A stretch of 64,000 nt of DNA, from the NCBI GenBank assembly GCA_049578545.1, contig JBAUMF010000053.1, forward strand, positions 53,956-117,955, read 5' to 3'. The DNA is from DASQBT01 sp049578545. GTDB lineage: Bacteria; Pseudomonadota; Gammaproteobacteria; Burkholderiales; Thiobacillaceae. Made by a program: the position numbers and the translations under genes. The notes under the pieces were generated by a model. The model was not told where the DNA came from. It saw only the letters and a program-made list of their open reading frames with translations, and searched no databases. Positions 25,098 to 33,191 of this stretch are shown piece after piece (positions within the stretch are counted from its first letter, which is position 1; each line of letters opens with the position of its first letter).

Positions 25098-25846
25098 TCG
25101 GGCTGGCACTGGCGCTGCTGGCACTGCTGGGCGGCCAGTTTATCGAGGGAGGAAAACTCAGTCTTTTCCTGCAACCTGCGGCCATGGTTATTGTCCTTGT
25201 GGGCACACTCGCCGCGGTCCTGATACAACACCCCGTTTCAGTTTTTGTCCGGGGCGTGCGCAAAGTGCGCTGGGTATTTCATCCACCTGAAATGCAAACC
25301 CAAAGCCTGATAAACCGGGTCGTTGCGTGGGCGCATATCGTCCGCCGCGATGGCCTGTTTTCGCTTGAAACCCAGTTGGAAATCGTTTCTGATCCGTTCA
25401 TCAAGCGGGCGATGCAAATGCTCATCGATGGCGCCGAGCCCGGCCGCCTGCGCGAAGTCATGGATATCGAGATCAATGCATTCGAGTTGAAAGAGCGCCA
25501 GTCCACAAGAATATGGGAAGCGGCGGGCGGCTATGCACCTACCATGGGTATTATTGGCGCGGTGATCGGTCTGATACACGTCATGCAAAACCTCAGTGAT
25601 CCATCCAGGCTGGGTGAAGGCATCGCTGTTGCGTTCGTCGCAACGATTTATGGCGTCTCCCTGGCCAACCTCCTGTTCCTGCCGATGGCGAACAAACTCA
25701 AATGGGTGACTTCACAGCAGATCAAGGAGCGGGAGTTGTTGGCTGACGGCCTGGAATGCATCGCCCGCGGCGATCACCCGCGCCTCATTGAGCTGCGCCT
25801 CAAGGCGCACCAGGTTGAGGAAGATCCAAGGGGACGGCGTGCGTAA
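25079..25846 (+). CDS. motC: MotC, second stator MotA-like subunit
   Basis: 255 aa, GTG start inside the fliA end. MotA-family protein with helices at about 3-25, 32-52, 150-172 and 185-205, and GGYAPTMGIIGAVIGL (about 150-165) as the channel segment. Closer in size to MotC/PomA than to the first MotA (286 aa). Forms a second stator with MotD. Such dual stators are known in Pseudomonas and several betaproteobacteria and give motility under different loads or media. Confidence 0.93.
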   Translation: MDTNSLIGLALALLALLGGQFIEGGKLSLFLQPAAMVIVLVGTLAAVLIQHPVSVFVRGVRKVRWVFHPPEMQTQSLINRVVAWAHIVRRDGLFSLETQLEIVSDPFIKRAMQMLIDGAEPGRLREVMDIEINAFELKERQSTRIWEAAGGYAPTMGIIGAVIGLIHVMQNLSDPSRLGEGIAVAFVATIYGVSLANLLFLPMANKLKWVTSQQIKERELLADGLECIARGDHPRLIELRLKAHQVEEDPRGRRA

Positions 25847-26636
25847 ACGGCGACGCGACTCGGATGATGCCCACGAAAGCCAGGAAAGCCACGAACGCTG
25901 GCTGATCTCCTATGCCGATTTCATCACCCTGCTGTTTGCCTTCTTTGTGGTGATGTATGCCATTTCGTCGGTCAACGAGACGAAATACAAGAAGGTATCC
26001 GGCGCGCTGGAAAATGCATTTAGCGGCCCGGTGCCCAAAAGCACAGAGAACCAGTCCAGCGGCAAGACAAACTCCAGTGCGAATCCTTCCCTGGAACAGG
26101 TTGCCAGGGCCTTGGCAGAACAGCGCAGGCAGCAGGAGAAAATGAGCGAAGTCGCCAAGGATCTGACCCGGGCACTGGGGCCGCTCATAAGCCAGGGCAA
26201 GGTAAATATTTCCCGTAACGCACGGGGTGTCAAGGTCGACATCAGTGACAGTGTTCTGTTTGCGCAAGGCCAGGCGCAATTGAATGCGGCATCGATTGGC
26301 CTGCTTGAATCACTTTCGTCCGTCATCAAGGACAAGGCCGTTCGCCTTGAGGTGGGTGGGCATACCGATGATGTTCCCATACACAACCCCAACTTTCCCT
26401 CGAATTGGGAACTCTCCGCCATGCGAGCATCGCGGGTTGTCCGGCTGTTCAGGGATAACGGCGTGGATGAATACCGGATGACAGCAGTGGGCTATGGATC
26501 AACCCGGCCTGTGCTGCCTAACGATACCGCCGCAGCGCGCACGCGCAACCGCCGTGTCACCCTGATGATTCTGCCGATTGATGGGCCGAGGGGGTTGCTG
26601 CCAGAGCAGGTGGAATTGCCGGGTGGAGATAGCTGA
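25839..26636 (+). CDS. motD: MotD, second stator MotB-like subunit
   Basis: 265 aa from GTG 25839 (AAGGGGA upstream), overlapping motC by 8 bp; the longer frame from 25788 would overlap 59 bp. Single membrane helix with proton-binding D27 in SYADFITLLF. OmpA-like domain at about 130-240 with VGGHTDDVP and a SNWELSAMRASRVVRLF segment. Ends the fliA operon before the insertion zone. Confidence 0.92.
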   Translation: MRKRRRDSDDAHESQESHERWLISYADFITLLFAFFVVMYAISSVNETKYKKVSGALENAFSGPVPKSTENQSSGKTNSSANPSLEQVARALAEQRRQQEKMSEVAKDLTRALGPLISQGKVNISRNARGVKVDISDSVLFAQGQAQLNAASIGLLESLSSVIKDKAVRLEVGGHTDDVPIHNPNFPSNWELSAMRASRVVRLFRDNGVDEYRMTAVGYGSTRPVLPNDTAAARTRNRRVTLMILPIDGPRGLLPEQVELPGGDS

Positions 26637-26657
26637 GCGACGAAGCCGCAAAGAGCC

Positions 26658-26690
26658 GTCATCGCGAGCACCGCAGGTGCGCGGCAATCG
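26658..26690. repeat. REP-like unit 1
   Basis: GTCATCGCGAGCACCGCAGG followed by TGCGCGGCAATCG. CGCG-CACC and GGTG-CGCG pair into a hairpin. Related to the GTCATTGCGAGCGAAGCGCG unit 28 bp downstream and at 34487-34511. Confidence 0.5.
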
Positions 26691-26717
26691 AATTATGAAT
26701 TCAACTCACATAAAGCT

Positions 26718-26737
26718 GTCATTGCGAGCGAAGCGCG
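26718..26737. repeat. REP-like unit 2
   Basis: GTCATTGCGAGCGAAGCGCG, a dispersed repeat seen in many bacterial genomes. Its near copy lies between flgE and flgF (34487-34511). Confidence 0.55.
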
Positions 26738-26859
26738 AAAATCCAGAAGATTAACTTGGTTGAATTCAGGAGGCTGGATGTTGGCAGGCGGCAAGTGACT
26801 TTCTGCTGTTTGGCCAAGAGAAAAGTAACCAAAGAAAAGACCATCCGACAGCGTTGCCC

Positions 26860-26995
26860 TTCGGGTTCCCTTGCCGGCTGACTTAAGCCGGGCGATGCGG
26901 AGATTCGCTTCGCCAAAACATCAAAGGAAGCGAAGCGCGGACAGCCGCATCGCTATTAACGGGTCTTCGCTTGCTGGCTGCGGTAACGCAGTCGG
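26860..26995. repeat. 136-bp imperfect direct repeat, copy A
   Basis: Runs from CTTCGGGTTC through the GCCGGGCGATGCGG core and AAAGGAAGCGAAGC to GCGGTAACGCAGTCGG. Copy B at 27548-27683 is in the same orientation and the same length, so the DUF3592 gene lies between them. Confidence 0.7.
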
Positions 26996-27037
26996 AAAGA
27001 AATACGACATAGGCCACCTATGTTGCGGCACCCAAGG

Positions 27038-27481
27038 TTATCTATTCCCAAAAAGACCTTTCCCAAGATCAGGGAGGAATCCAGCCAGACCGAAGAGAAT
27101 TGAAAGAAAAATGAGCAATTCTGGGAAGAACCAGTTGCGTGCCGCACCCCATCTTGCATTTCCTGGTGATGATCGTTCATAAAGGACAGGGACTGCTACT
27201 CCGGGTTGTAATTTCTCGCGTTCCGAAATGCTAGCGCCTTTTGTACTCGGAAGAGATTCTTCGATTTGAAATGTTCGGCCATCAACCATGTACTGAATTG
27301 TGAACCGAGTTCCGTCCCTTGCCACGATTTGTCCTGTGGTACTGGATGCCTTGGAAGTAAAGCTTGAGATGTCATGCAAGAGGTATATCCCGTAGATGAA
27401 CAGGCAGACTGCTATGGCGATAAACATAGGTCTTCTGGCCGGCTGCTGCAGATCCTGCGAAGTGCTCATGTGAATACTCAC
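27038..27481 (-). CDS. DUF3592 domain membrane protein
   Basis: 147 aa. Two membrane helices: about 19-35 (MFIAIAVCLFIYGIYLL) and 118-137 (FFPELLIFLSILFGLAGFL). Between them is a small beta-rich extracytoplasmic domain with GQIVARDG and VPVLYE-P, the DUF3592 pattern. No known function. It is the only gene between the two 136-bp direct repeats and reads against the flagellar genes, so it looks like transferred cargo. Confidence 0.65.
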   Translation of the reverse strand: MSIHMSTSQDLQQPARRPMFIAIAVCLFIYGIYLLHDISSFTSKASSTTGQIVARDGTRFTIQYMVDGRTFQIEESLPSTKGASISEREKLQPGVAVPVLYERSSPGNARWGAARNWFFPELLIFLSILFGLAGFLPDLGKGLFGNR

Positions 27482-27547
27482 AATCGATAATAAATCTTGC
27501 TATTTGGTAGATATTATCCAACTGGCACTGAGCCTGAAAGTCATGTT

Positions 27548-27683
27548 CTTCGGGTTCACTTGCCAGTGGCCTCAGGCCGGGTGATGCGGAAACGCACTTC
27601 GCCAAAAGCTTGAAGGAAGCGAAGCTCGAACATCCATATCATTGTTAACCGAGTTTCCACAGTGTCTGCGGCAACGCAGACGG
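27548..27683. repeat. 136-bp imperfect direct repeat, copy B
   Basis: CTTCGGGTTCACTTGCCAGT ... GCCGGGTGATGCGG ... AAGGAAGCGAAGC ... GCGGCAACGCAGACGG, matching copy A with several substitutions. It could mark a past duplication or the ends of a degenerate mobile unit. Confidence 0.7.
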
Positions 27684-27710
27684 GGAGGAAACCAATAGCG
27701 GCTGAGGATT

Positions 27711-27751
27711 TATAGTGTCTGACCCCATTTTTTTTCTTTTGGGGGGAGTCC
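27711..27751. repeat. Possible transposon-end remnant (TGTCTGACCCCA with T-run)
   Basis: TAGTGTCTGACCCCA runs into eight T's, then CTTTTGGGGGGAGTCC. A TGGGGTCAGACAC sequence (reverse strand) is common near single-strand transposases in proteobacteria. No transposase gene is attached. Low confidence. Confidence 0.25.
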
Positions 27752-27781
27752 ATATACGATGGGTTAGGCGTCAACGTGCTC

Positions 27782-28279
27782 TCAGCTCGCATGCAGGATT
27801 GGCGCGCGCAAGGACTTGCTCATTTGCCTGCAAAGCCGCGTCAGCACGGCCCGGACCTTCGGGTGCGCACGGATCTTCGGGATGCCTTCCCAAGACATGC
27901 TTAGATCCAAGTAAGTGAATTTGCGGTCCTTGTAGTACGGACCCACCAAACCCACAGCCTCATCTCTCATAGGCGTTGGCTGGCAATAGCGGACGATCCG
28001 TCGGTCCTTTGCATGGCGCCACAGCTTCTCGATGTCGTGCCCGTACTTGTTCTTGATGGTCTTCCGACCGAGTCTGTCGACAAGCCAGATGTATGACTTC
28101 AAGTGAAGCTCAAGGGACTGGCAAAGCAGCTGATACGGTAGAGGATCAAACAAGGAGTCAGGCTCTCGTGCCGAGAGATATTCCGCTGCCGCCAAGTAGT
28201 GGTTGGCGTACTGCATGAACTCGATACCGGTCATCACGACCGTGGCCGGCTCCACATTGATTACAACGGGCCCAGGCAT
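27782..28279 (-). CDS. HEPN-like hypothetical protein
   Basis: 165 aa, helical. The block ANHYLAAAEYLS (25-36), then YQLLCQSLELHLKSYIWLV and KNKYGHDIEKL resembles HEPN domains that bind or cleave RNA or small molecules (typical Y-GHDL-KL ending). No clear Rx4-6H catalytic motif was located, so activity is uncertain. It is a lone cargo gene between repeat copy B and the IS110 element, reading leftward. A partner nucleotidyltransferase or antitoxin is not present. Confidence 0.55.
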   Translation of the reverse strand: MPGPVVINVEPATVVMTGIEFMQYANHYLAAAEYLSAREPDSLFDPLPYQLLCQSLELHLKSYIWLVDRLGRKTIKNKYGHDIEKLWRHAKDRRIVRYCQPTPMRDEAVGLVGPYYKDRKFTYLDLSMSWEGIPKIRAHPKVRAVLTRLCRQMSKSLRAPILHAS

Positions 28280-28368
28280 GATGTGTGCTCTTGACGCCTT
28301 GTATGTTCAATCCATCGATTCCGTAGAAGAATCGGAAACTGAGCAGGGGAAATTTTCTTCTGCGGTTG

Positions 28369-28504
28369 CCGAGACGATAGCCCGGTGAGGCCTTGGGTGG
28401 CAAAGCCCGTACGTTAGCGTGGGGCGTCGTCTCGGATGTTCTTGTAACCCGAACAGTTGACTGGGCACACTCAAGCCCGGATTTTTGCAAGGCAGGGTAC
28501 CGGA
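28369..28504 (+). ncRNA. Candidate IS110 bridge RNA region (left end)
   Basis: Non-coding left end of the IS110 element. CCGAGACGA (28369-28377) and TCGTCTCGG (28427-28435) form a perfect 9-bp stem closing a 49-nt loop with GGG...CCC inside. In IS110-group elements the RNA that pairs with donor and target DNA is encoded in this position, just before the recombinase gene. The ends of the RNA and its two binding loops were not defined. Confidence 0.35.
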
Positions 28505-29458
28505 ATGAATACTCATGAATCGTTTGTTGGAATCGACATATCTAAAGACTGGCTGGATGTTGCCTGGCTCACCGGCCAGACGCTGCGAATAGGCTACTCG
28601 GACGAAGCCATCGCGGGGTTGATCGAACGTTTGCTTGAACAACCGCCCACGCTGATTGCCCTGGAGGCGACAGGTGGTCTTGAAACTGCTCTTGCCACAG
28701 CGCTTGCCGCACAAGGGCTGGCGGTGGCCGTGGTAAATCCAAGGCAGGTGCGCGATTACGCCAAGGCCTGCGGACGACTGGCCAAGACCGATCGCGTCGA
28801 TGCCCTGATCCTGGCGGCTTTCGCCTCGGCAATCAGGCCGCAGGTACGCCCGCTGCCTGACGAGGAAACGCGTGCGCTGGGGGATTTGCTGGCGCGCCGG
28901 CGCCAGCTCGTCGACATGCGGGTGCAGGAGAAATTGCGTCTTGCGCGGGCCTCGGCGGTGCAACGCGACGGCCTCAGGGAACACATCGCCTGGCTGGACG
29001 AGCGCATCGGGCGGATAGACACCGAACTCACCCACGTCTTGCGTACTTCGCAGGCTTGGCGCGAGAAAGACGATCTGCTGCAAGCGATCCCCGGCGTGGG
29101 CAAGGTCACCCGGGCTACGCTGCTGGCACTGTTGCCGGAACTTGGCAGCCTGAACAGTAAGGAGATTGCAGCCCTGGCTGGGGTGGCACCGTTCAATAGC
29201 GACAGTGGCAAGCATCAGGGAGAACGTATCGTTTGGGGTGGCCGTTCGCAAGTACGGCGCGTACTGTACATGGCGGCCGTCTCGGCGGCTCGCTGCAATC
29301 CGGTGATTCGCGATTTCTATCAACGCCTGCGCAGCCAGGGCAAGCCGGCCAAAGTGGCCCTGACCGCCTGCATGCGGAAGCTGTTGGTCATCATGAATTC
29401 CATGCTTAAGCATCGTACCCCTTGGAATCCTCCTGTTGACTTACAACACAGTTGCTAA
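28505..29458 (+). CDS. IS110-family transposase (DEDD recombinase)
   Basis: 317 aa from ATG 28505. N-terminal RuvC-like DEDD domain with D11, E54, D96 and D99 (GIDISKD, LEATGG, KTDRVDA), helix-hairpin-helix QAIPGVGKVT (193-202), and C-terminal Transposase_20 domain with GVAPFNSDSGK and nucleophile Ser S248 in GRSQVRR. All catalytic residues known for the family are intact and the C-terminus is complete (TPWNPPVDLQHSC), so it may be active. It reads rightward inside the flagellar cluster. Confidence 0.9.
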   Translation: MNTHESFVGIDISKDWLDVAWLTGQTLRIGYSDEAIAGLIERLLEQPPTLIALEATGGLETALATALAAQGLAVAVVNPRQVRDYAKACGRLAKTDRVDALILAAFASAIRPQVRPLPDEETRALGDLLARRRQLVDMRVQEKLRLARASAVQRDGLREHIAWLDERIGRIDTELTHVLRTSQAWREKDDLLQAIPGVGKVTRATLLALLPELGSLNSKEIAALAGVAPFNSDSGKHQGERIVWGGRSQVRRVLYMAAVSAARCNPVIRDFYQRLRSQGKPAKVALTACMRKLLVIMNSMLKHRTPWNPPVDLQHSC

Positions 29459-29958
29459 CGTGTTCGAGTTAGGCGCAGATTGCCGTGCACACCTGGAACT
29501 ATTACTGATCATGGTTCACCCTCGTGGGTTGTGTCTCAGGCGACGATTGGAAGAGAACGGCCCGATAAACGTCCTATCTGCGCGAAGCGTTGTTGTGCTT
29601 GGTCCGCATGAACGGCTCTGAGTTATGCGGCGCAAGCAAATAACGCTTCGCTCAATAGCATCTTTTCAACGCTTGGTAAATGCTGCAATTTGTGTTCCCG
29701 TGCAGCCTCCGCGATGTCGCAATCCATTGGTTGCCATCACCATAAGTCGTACCGCACGGCTATCTGAGCTTAACGTAATTTAGACGACATCCAATCTAGC
29801 GACACCAGTTGGCTAAATCAAGTGAAATGCAGGTAACTATCACTTTAGTAATAGCTTTTTATGTTGCATCTCCTTTTAGGGAAACCTAAAATCTTGCGGA
29901 CGGAGGTTAAAGCGGACTGCCGCCCCGAAGACGGGAGGGGTTAAGCATTGAGATTGTT
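29459..29958. other. 500-bp non-coding stretch after the IS110 gene
   Basis: Contains the IS right end and, beyond it, a region with no ORF longer than about 60 codons. A GC-rich hairpin (CCGCCCCGAAGACGGGAGGGG, about 29921-29941) lies just after flgN and could end leftward transcription. CCGATAA at 29562-29568 has no -35 partner. Confidence 0.4.
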
Positions 29959-30378
29959 TCACGCCGCTGACAGCGGCTGGTAGGAACTGCGCGCGGTCAT
30001 TTGGCCATCCTGGGTATAGACATTCTGTTTGCTTGCACTGCCCAGCAGGATGTCCACTGCCTTGCGCACGGCGTGCAGGCGACGGTCGATCAACGTGCCA
30101 TTTTGCTGATTGAGCGTGCGGGCAGCTTCGCGAAGTTCGAGCAGGGTTTCCAGGGATGGGGCAGCAGCGTTCTGTTGGGGATTCTGGCTTTGCCATTTCT
30201 CCCGCTCCTCGACCATACGATCCAGGGAACGCACCAGGTCAAGCTTGGAATTGCTGATCTGGGCCAGATTGGAAATGTCGCCTTGCTGAAGTGCCGTTTG
30301 TTCAATGCGAAGCAAATTTACCAGGGCATTCCATTCAAAGGTTTCGCGCTCCATCAGTTGTGCATATGCCGGTTCCAT
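29959..30378 (-). CDS. flgN: FlgN, chaperone of FlgK and FlgL
   Basis: 139 aa, all helical, coiled-coil pattern (LNRIEQTALQ, LVRSLDRMVEEREKW). Binds hook-filament junction proteins FlgK and FlgL and hands them to the export gate. 10 bp after flgM, on the same leftward transcript. Matches the usual flgA-flgM-flgN order, read leftward, divergent from flgB. Confidence 0.85.
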   Translation of the reverse strand: MEPAYAQLMERETFEWNALVNLLRIEQTALQQGDISNLAQISNSKLDLVRSLDRMVEEREKWQSQNPQQNAAAPSLETLLELREAARTLNQQNGTLIDRRLHAVRKAVDILLGSASKQNVYTQDGQMTARSSYQPLSAA

Positions 30379-30388
30379 GGTGTACCCC

Positions 30389-30688
30389 TTAAGACTTGGT
30401 TACTGGTGGTTGTATTGGATTCAACATACCCGATGCAATCCTTTCGCTGCTGATTTTGTAGCTGCCGCTTTCGATGGCCTGGCGGATGGTATTGACCCGA
30501 TCGAGGTCGACTTCATTGCCCGCGTCCAGTTGATGAGCAACTTGCCGGATGTGCGTGGCAAGTTTGCTGAGTGATATCGAGTCCTGGGCTCCATTGAGTG
30601 CTTCGTCCTGGTTTTTGGCTGCCGGTCTCTGGGCGGCGTCAGTCTGTGTCAAGCCGACAACATTGTTCTGGATTTGATCGATCTTCAT
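30389..30688 (-). CDS. flgM: FlgM, anti-sigma-28 factor
   Basis: 99 aa, mostly disordered N-terminus and helical C-terminus that binds FliA: QDSISLSKLATHIRQ, VNTIRQAIESGSYKI and a final SERIASGMLN segment. Holds FliA until the hook-basal body is complete, then is exported. Lies 20 bp after flgA. Confidence 0.92.
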   Translation of the reverse strand: MKIDQIQNNVVGLTQTDAAQRPAAKNQDEALNGAQDSISLSKLATHIRQVAHQLDAGNEVDLDRVNTIRQAIESGSYKISSERIASGMLNPIQPPVTKS

Positions 30689-30709
30689 GCTCAGGCCCTG
30701 GTTTATGGA

Positions 30710-31441
30710 TCAAAAGACCACTTGTACGGTGCCACCGGACTGGGCGATTCCACTTATGACCTGGCCGGTGGACGTTTTTGTCCTGACCACCTGGCCGTCA
30801 TTTGCGTTGCCCAGAGCGACAGCCTCAGCACTGACCTGGAATCCATTGCCATTCAACACCAGTTTGACCGACTGACCCTGTTGCACAGCAGGCGGTTCGC
30901 GCAGCATGGCTGAACGGAGTGGGGTGCCGGCCAGCACGCCAAAGACCAGGGTGTGGTCGATCGCCTGTTCTGCGGTCAGTGCCACGCCATCTGGAAGCGC
31001 GCCGATGTCGCCAGCTTTGAAGACGATATCGCTGGCGGCCAGTTTCTGGCCGGGACGAAGGTTGACAGCGGCGGCAAGGTATTGAGTGACCAGGCCAACG
31101 CGTGCAGACAAATAGATGGACCAGGTGGACGGGGCGAGACAGCGCACGCCGATGGATGTTTTGCCGAGCCGTCTTGCATTTTCTGTCTGAAACGCCTCGA
31201 GCGAAGAACAGCCAGCCAGCCGGCTGCTGCGTGATGGCTCAGTCACTACGATAGTGGCCTTGCCGGGGATATCGGCAATCCGCGATTTGAGATAACTCTC
31301 TGCGACCTGCTTGATCTGGCTATTCAACTGGCTGTCTGCGAGGGCGGATACCTGTCCGCAAAGCCCAAAGAGAGCCACACCAATGGCGGCACCTGTCGTA
31401 ACTGCTTTCATTCCCGATTCTTTCATGTTGTCTGTATTCAT
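30710..31441 (-). CDS. flgA: FlgA, P-ring assembly chaperone
   Basis: 243 aa from ATG 31441. Signal peptide visible near the start (MKAV..IGVALFGLCGQVSALA), then the SAF-type beta-clip domain with GTPLRSAMLREPP and LRPGQKLAASDI. Helps FlgI form the P-ring in the periplasm. Several in-frame ATGs exist (31441, 31426, 31411) and the AAAGGAG is 16 bp from the first, so the start is uncertain by about 10 residues. Divergent from flgB. Confidence 0.9.
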   Translation of the reverse strand: MNTDNMKESGMKAVTTGAAIGVALFGLCGQVSALADSQLNSQIKQVAESYLKSRIADIPGKATIVVTEPSRSSRLAGCSSLEAFQTENARRLGKTSIGVRCLAPSTWSIYLSARVGLVTQYLAAAVNLRPGQKLAASDIVFKAGDIGALPDGVALTAEQAIDHTLVFGVLAGTPLRSAMLREPPAVQQGQSVKLVLNGNGFQVSAEAVALGNANDGQVVRTKTSTGQVISGIAQSGGTVQVVF

Positions 31442-31607
31442 GGACTTATTAACGGAACTCCTTTTGCGGATTGTAGGGAGGGGAGGGGTCATCTAGCAGC
31501 GGAATAACAGCAGGTTTTTGCCTCTTATTGGCGAATTGATCTGGCGGCAGGCGTCCTAGGATTCACATCACAGTAATGGGCAAACCAGCCCGACAGGAGG
31601 TAACGAG

Positions 31608-32027
31608 ATGAGCAACAGCCTGGACGATCTGCTTCGCTTTCACCAGCAGGCCTTGTCTGTGCGTGGTTTCCGTCAGCAACTGCTGGCGTCGAACATTGCC
31701 AACGCAGATACACCGAATTACAAGGCGCGGGACATCGATTTCACTGCCGCGATGCAAACGGCGCTGGCACAAAGCGGAGAAGGTTCAGCTCCTGCCACTG
31801 CATTGACGACGACTTCACCTGGCCATATTGGCGCCAATGGCAGCCAGGGCACACTTGACTCGGCCGCTGTTCTTTATCGGACGGCAGATCAGGGGAGTGT
31901 TGATGGCAACACCGTGGACATGGACACGGAACAGGCCCAGTTTGCGGATAACGCTGTGCATTACGAGGCTAATCTGACCATGCTTGATCACCAGATCAAG
32001 ACCATGCTCGCAGCCTTGCAGGGATAG
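31608..32027 (+). CDS. flgB: FlgB, proximal rod protein
   Basis: 139 aa with the N-terminal rod/hook signature LLASNIANADTPNYKARD (26-43) and C-terminal amphipathic helix. AGGAGG-like sequence before the ATG. First gene of the rightward flgBCDEFGHIJ run. Forms the rod nearest FliE. Spacing to flgC is 17 bp. Confidence 0.96.
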   Translation: MSNSLDDLLRFHQQALSVRGFRQQLLASNIANADTPNYKARDIDFTAAMQTALAQSGEGSAPATALTTTSPGHIGANGSQGTLDSAAVLYRTADQGSVDGNTVDMDTEQAQFADNAVHYEANLTMLDHQIKTMLAALQG

Positions 32028-32044
32028 GTTAAGGAGTAATAACG

Positions 32045-32449
32045 ATGTCACTTTCCGATATTTTCAAGGTTTCTGGTTCGGCCATGCATGCGCAGGCCGA
32101 GCGGCTCAACGTGGTGTCGAGCAACATCGCCAACGCCGACAGCGCAGTCAGTTCCGATGGCAAGGCGTACAAGGCCAAGCAGGTGGTGTTCAGCACCGTG
32201 CCGATGGAAGGAGAGGGTTCGAACGGGGTGCAGGTGGCCGCCGTGATTGACGACCCGTCGCCGATGAAGACCGTGTACGAGCCAAAGAACCCACTGGCGG
32301 ATGAAAAGGGCTACGTCACCATGCCCAATGTCAACGTGGTGGAAGAGATGGTCAACATGATCTCTGCCTCGCGTTCCTATCAATCAAACGTAGATGTCAT
32401 GAACACGGCGAAAACGCTGCTGCTCAAGACACTCACCCTTGGCCAATAA
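32045..32449 (+). CDS. flgC: FlgC, proximal rod protein
   Basis: 134 aa. Rod signature LNVVSSNIANADSAV near residues 20-34 and the C-terminal VNVVEEMVNMISASRSYQSN. Typical length. Coupled to flgB and flgD (RBS GGAG, 10 bp). Confidence 0.96.
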   Translation: MSLSDIFKVSGSAMHAQAERLNVVSSNIANADSAVSSDGKAYKAKQVVFSTVPMEGEGSNGVQVAAVIDDPSPMKTVYEPKNPLADEKGYVTMPNVNVVEEMVNMISASRSYQSNVDVMNTAKTLLLKTLTLGQ

Positions 32450-32459
32450 GGAGTAATGC

Positions 32460-33155
32460 GTGAGTACCATACAAAACGCTTCGTCACTCTCGGCATTTTT
32501 GAGCGCGGCTTCGTCCACATCAACCACTGCCAATGGTTCGGCGAGCTCAATCAGTACACCCAGTGCGAGTGATATCCAGAACCAGTTTCTCAGCATGCTG
32601 GTGGCACAGCTGCAAAACCAGGATCCGCTGAATCCGATGGACAACTCACAGGTCACTTCCCAGATGGCACAGTTAAGCACGGTGCAGGGAATTACCAACC
32701 TGAACAACACCATGCAGGCGATGTCGAACTCACTGGGGGCTAGCCAGATGACGCAGGCAGCCAACCTGATTGGCCATGGCGTGCTGGTGCCTGGCAATAG
32801 TGTGTCACCGACTGCAGGGTACAACGTGATCGGCATGAACCTACCCAGTGCGGCAGACAATGTTGTGGTCACAATCCACAATTCATCAGGGCAAACGGTC
32901 AGGACAATGAATCTTGGCGCCCAGTCCAGCGGCGATCAAACGTTCAGCTGGGATGGGATGACAGATGGCGGCAACCAGGCACCAAGTGGCGCCTACCAAT
33001 TCAGCATCAGTGCGACACAAGGCGGTAACCCGGTTACTGCCACTTCTGTGAGTTCAGGACAGGTAACTGGAGTGTTGCTCAATGGAACAAATATTCAGTT
33101 GCAGGTCGATAGTGTGGGCGCAGTGAATTACACGGATGTGCATCAGATCATTTAG
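32460..33155 (+). CDS. flgD: FlgD, hook cap / scaffold
   Basis: 231 aa, GTG start (GGAG 6 bp upstream). N-terminal NQFLSMLVAQLQNQDPLNPMD (about 41-61) is the conserved FlgD region; the rest holds the tudor and FnIII-like domains with SWDGMTDGGNQAPSG. Caps the growing hook and is discarded on completion. Confidence 0.94.
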   Translation: MSTIQNASSLSAFLSAASSTSTTANGSASSISTPSASDIQNQFLSMLVAQLQNQDPLNPMDNSQVTSQMAQLSTVQGITNLNNTMQAMSNSLGASQMTQAANLIGHGVLVPGNSVSPTAGYNVIGMNLPSAADNVVVTIHNSSGQTVRTMNLGAQSSGDQTFSWDGMTDGGNQAPSGAYQFSISATQGGNPVTATSVSSGQVTGVLLNGTNIQLQVDSVGAVNYTDVHQII

Positions 33156-33191
33156 GTCTGGTCAAACTCATTTTCGATAAAGGAGTAGTGC

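Larger units (their letters stand above)
26637..27037. other. Repeat-rich non-coding stretch after motD
   Basis: About 400 bp with no convincing gene. Holds two REP-like GTCATxGCGAGC units (26658-26690, 26718-26737), an A-rich stretch typical of dispersed repeats (26824-26840), and copy A of a 136-bp repeat (26860-26995). Confidence 0.6.
28369..29480 (+). mobile_element. IS110-family insertion sequence (limits approximate)
   Basis: One recombinase gene with a non-coding left end of over 100 bp and a short right end after ...GTTGACTTACAACACAGTTGCT. IS110 elements lack terminal inverted repeats and target-site duplications, so the borders cannot be fixed from one copy. The right border is placed near 29480 and the left border could be up to 70 bp further left. 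Confidence 0.75.

Noticed and set aside
29562..29568. CCGATAA as a FliA -10 box
   Set aside because: No TAAA-type -35 at the right distance and no flagellar gene on that strand downstream.
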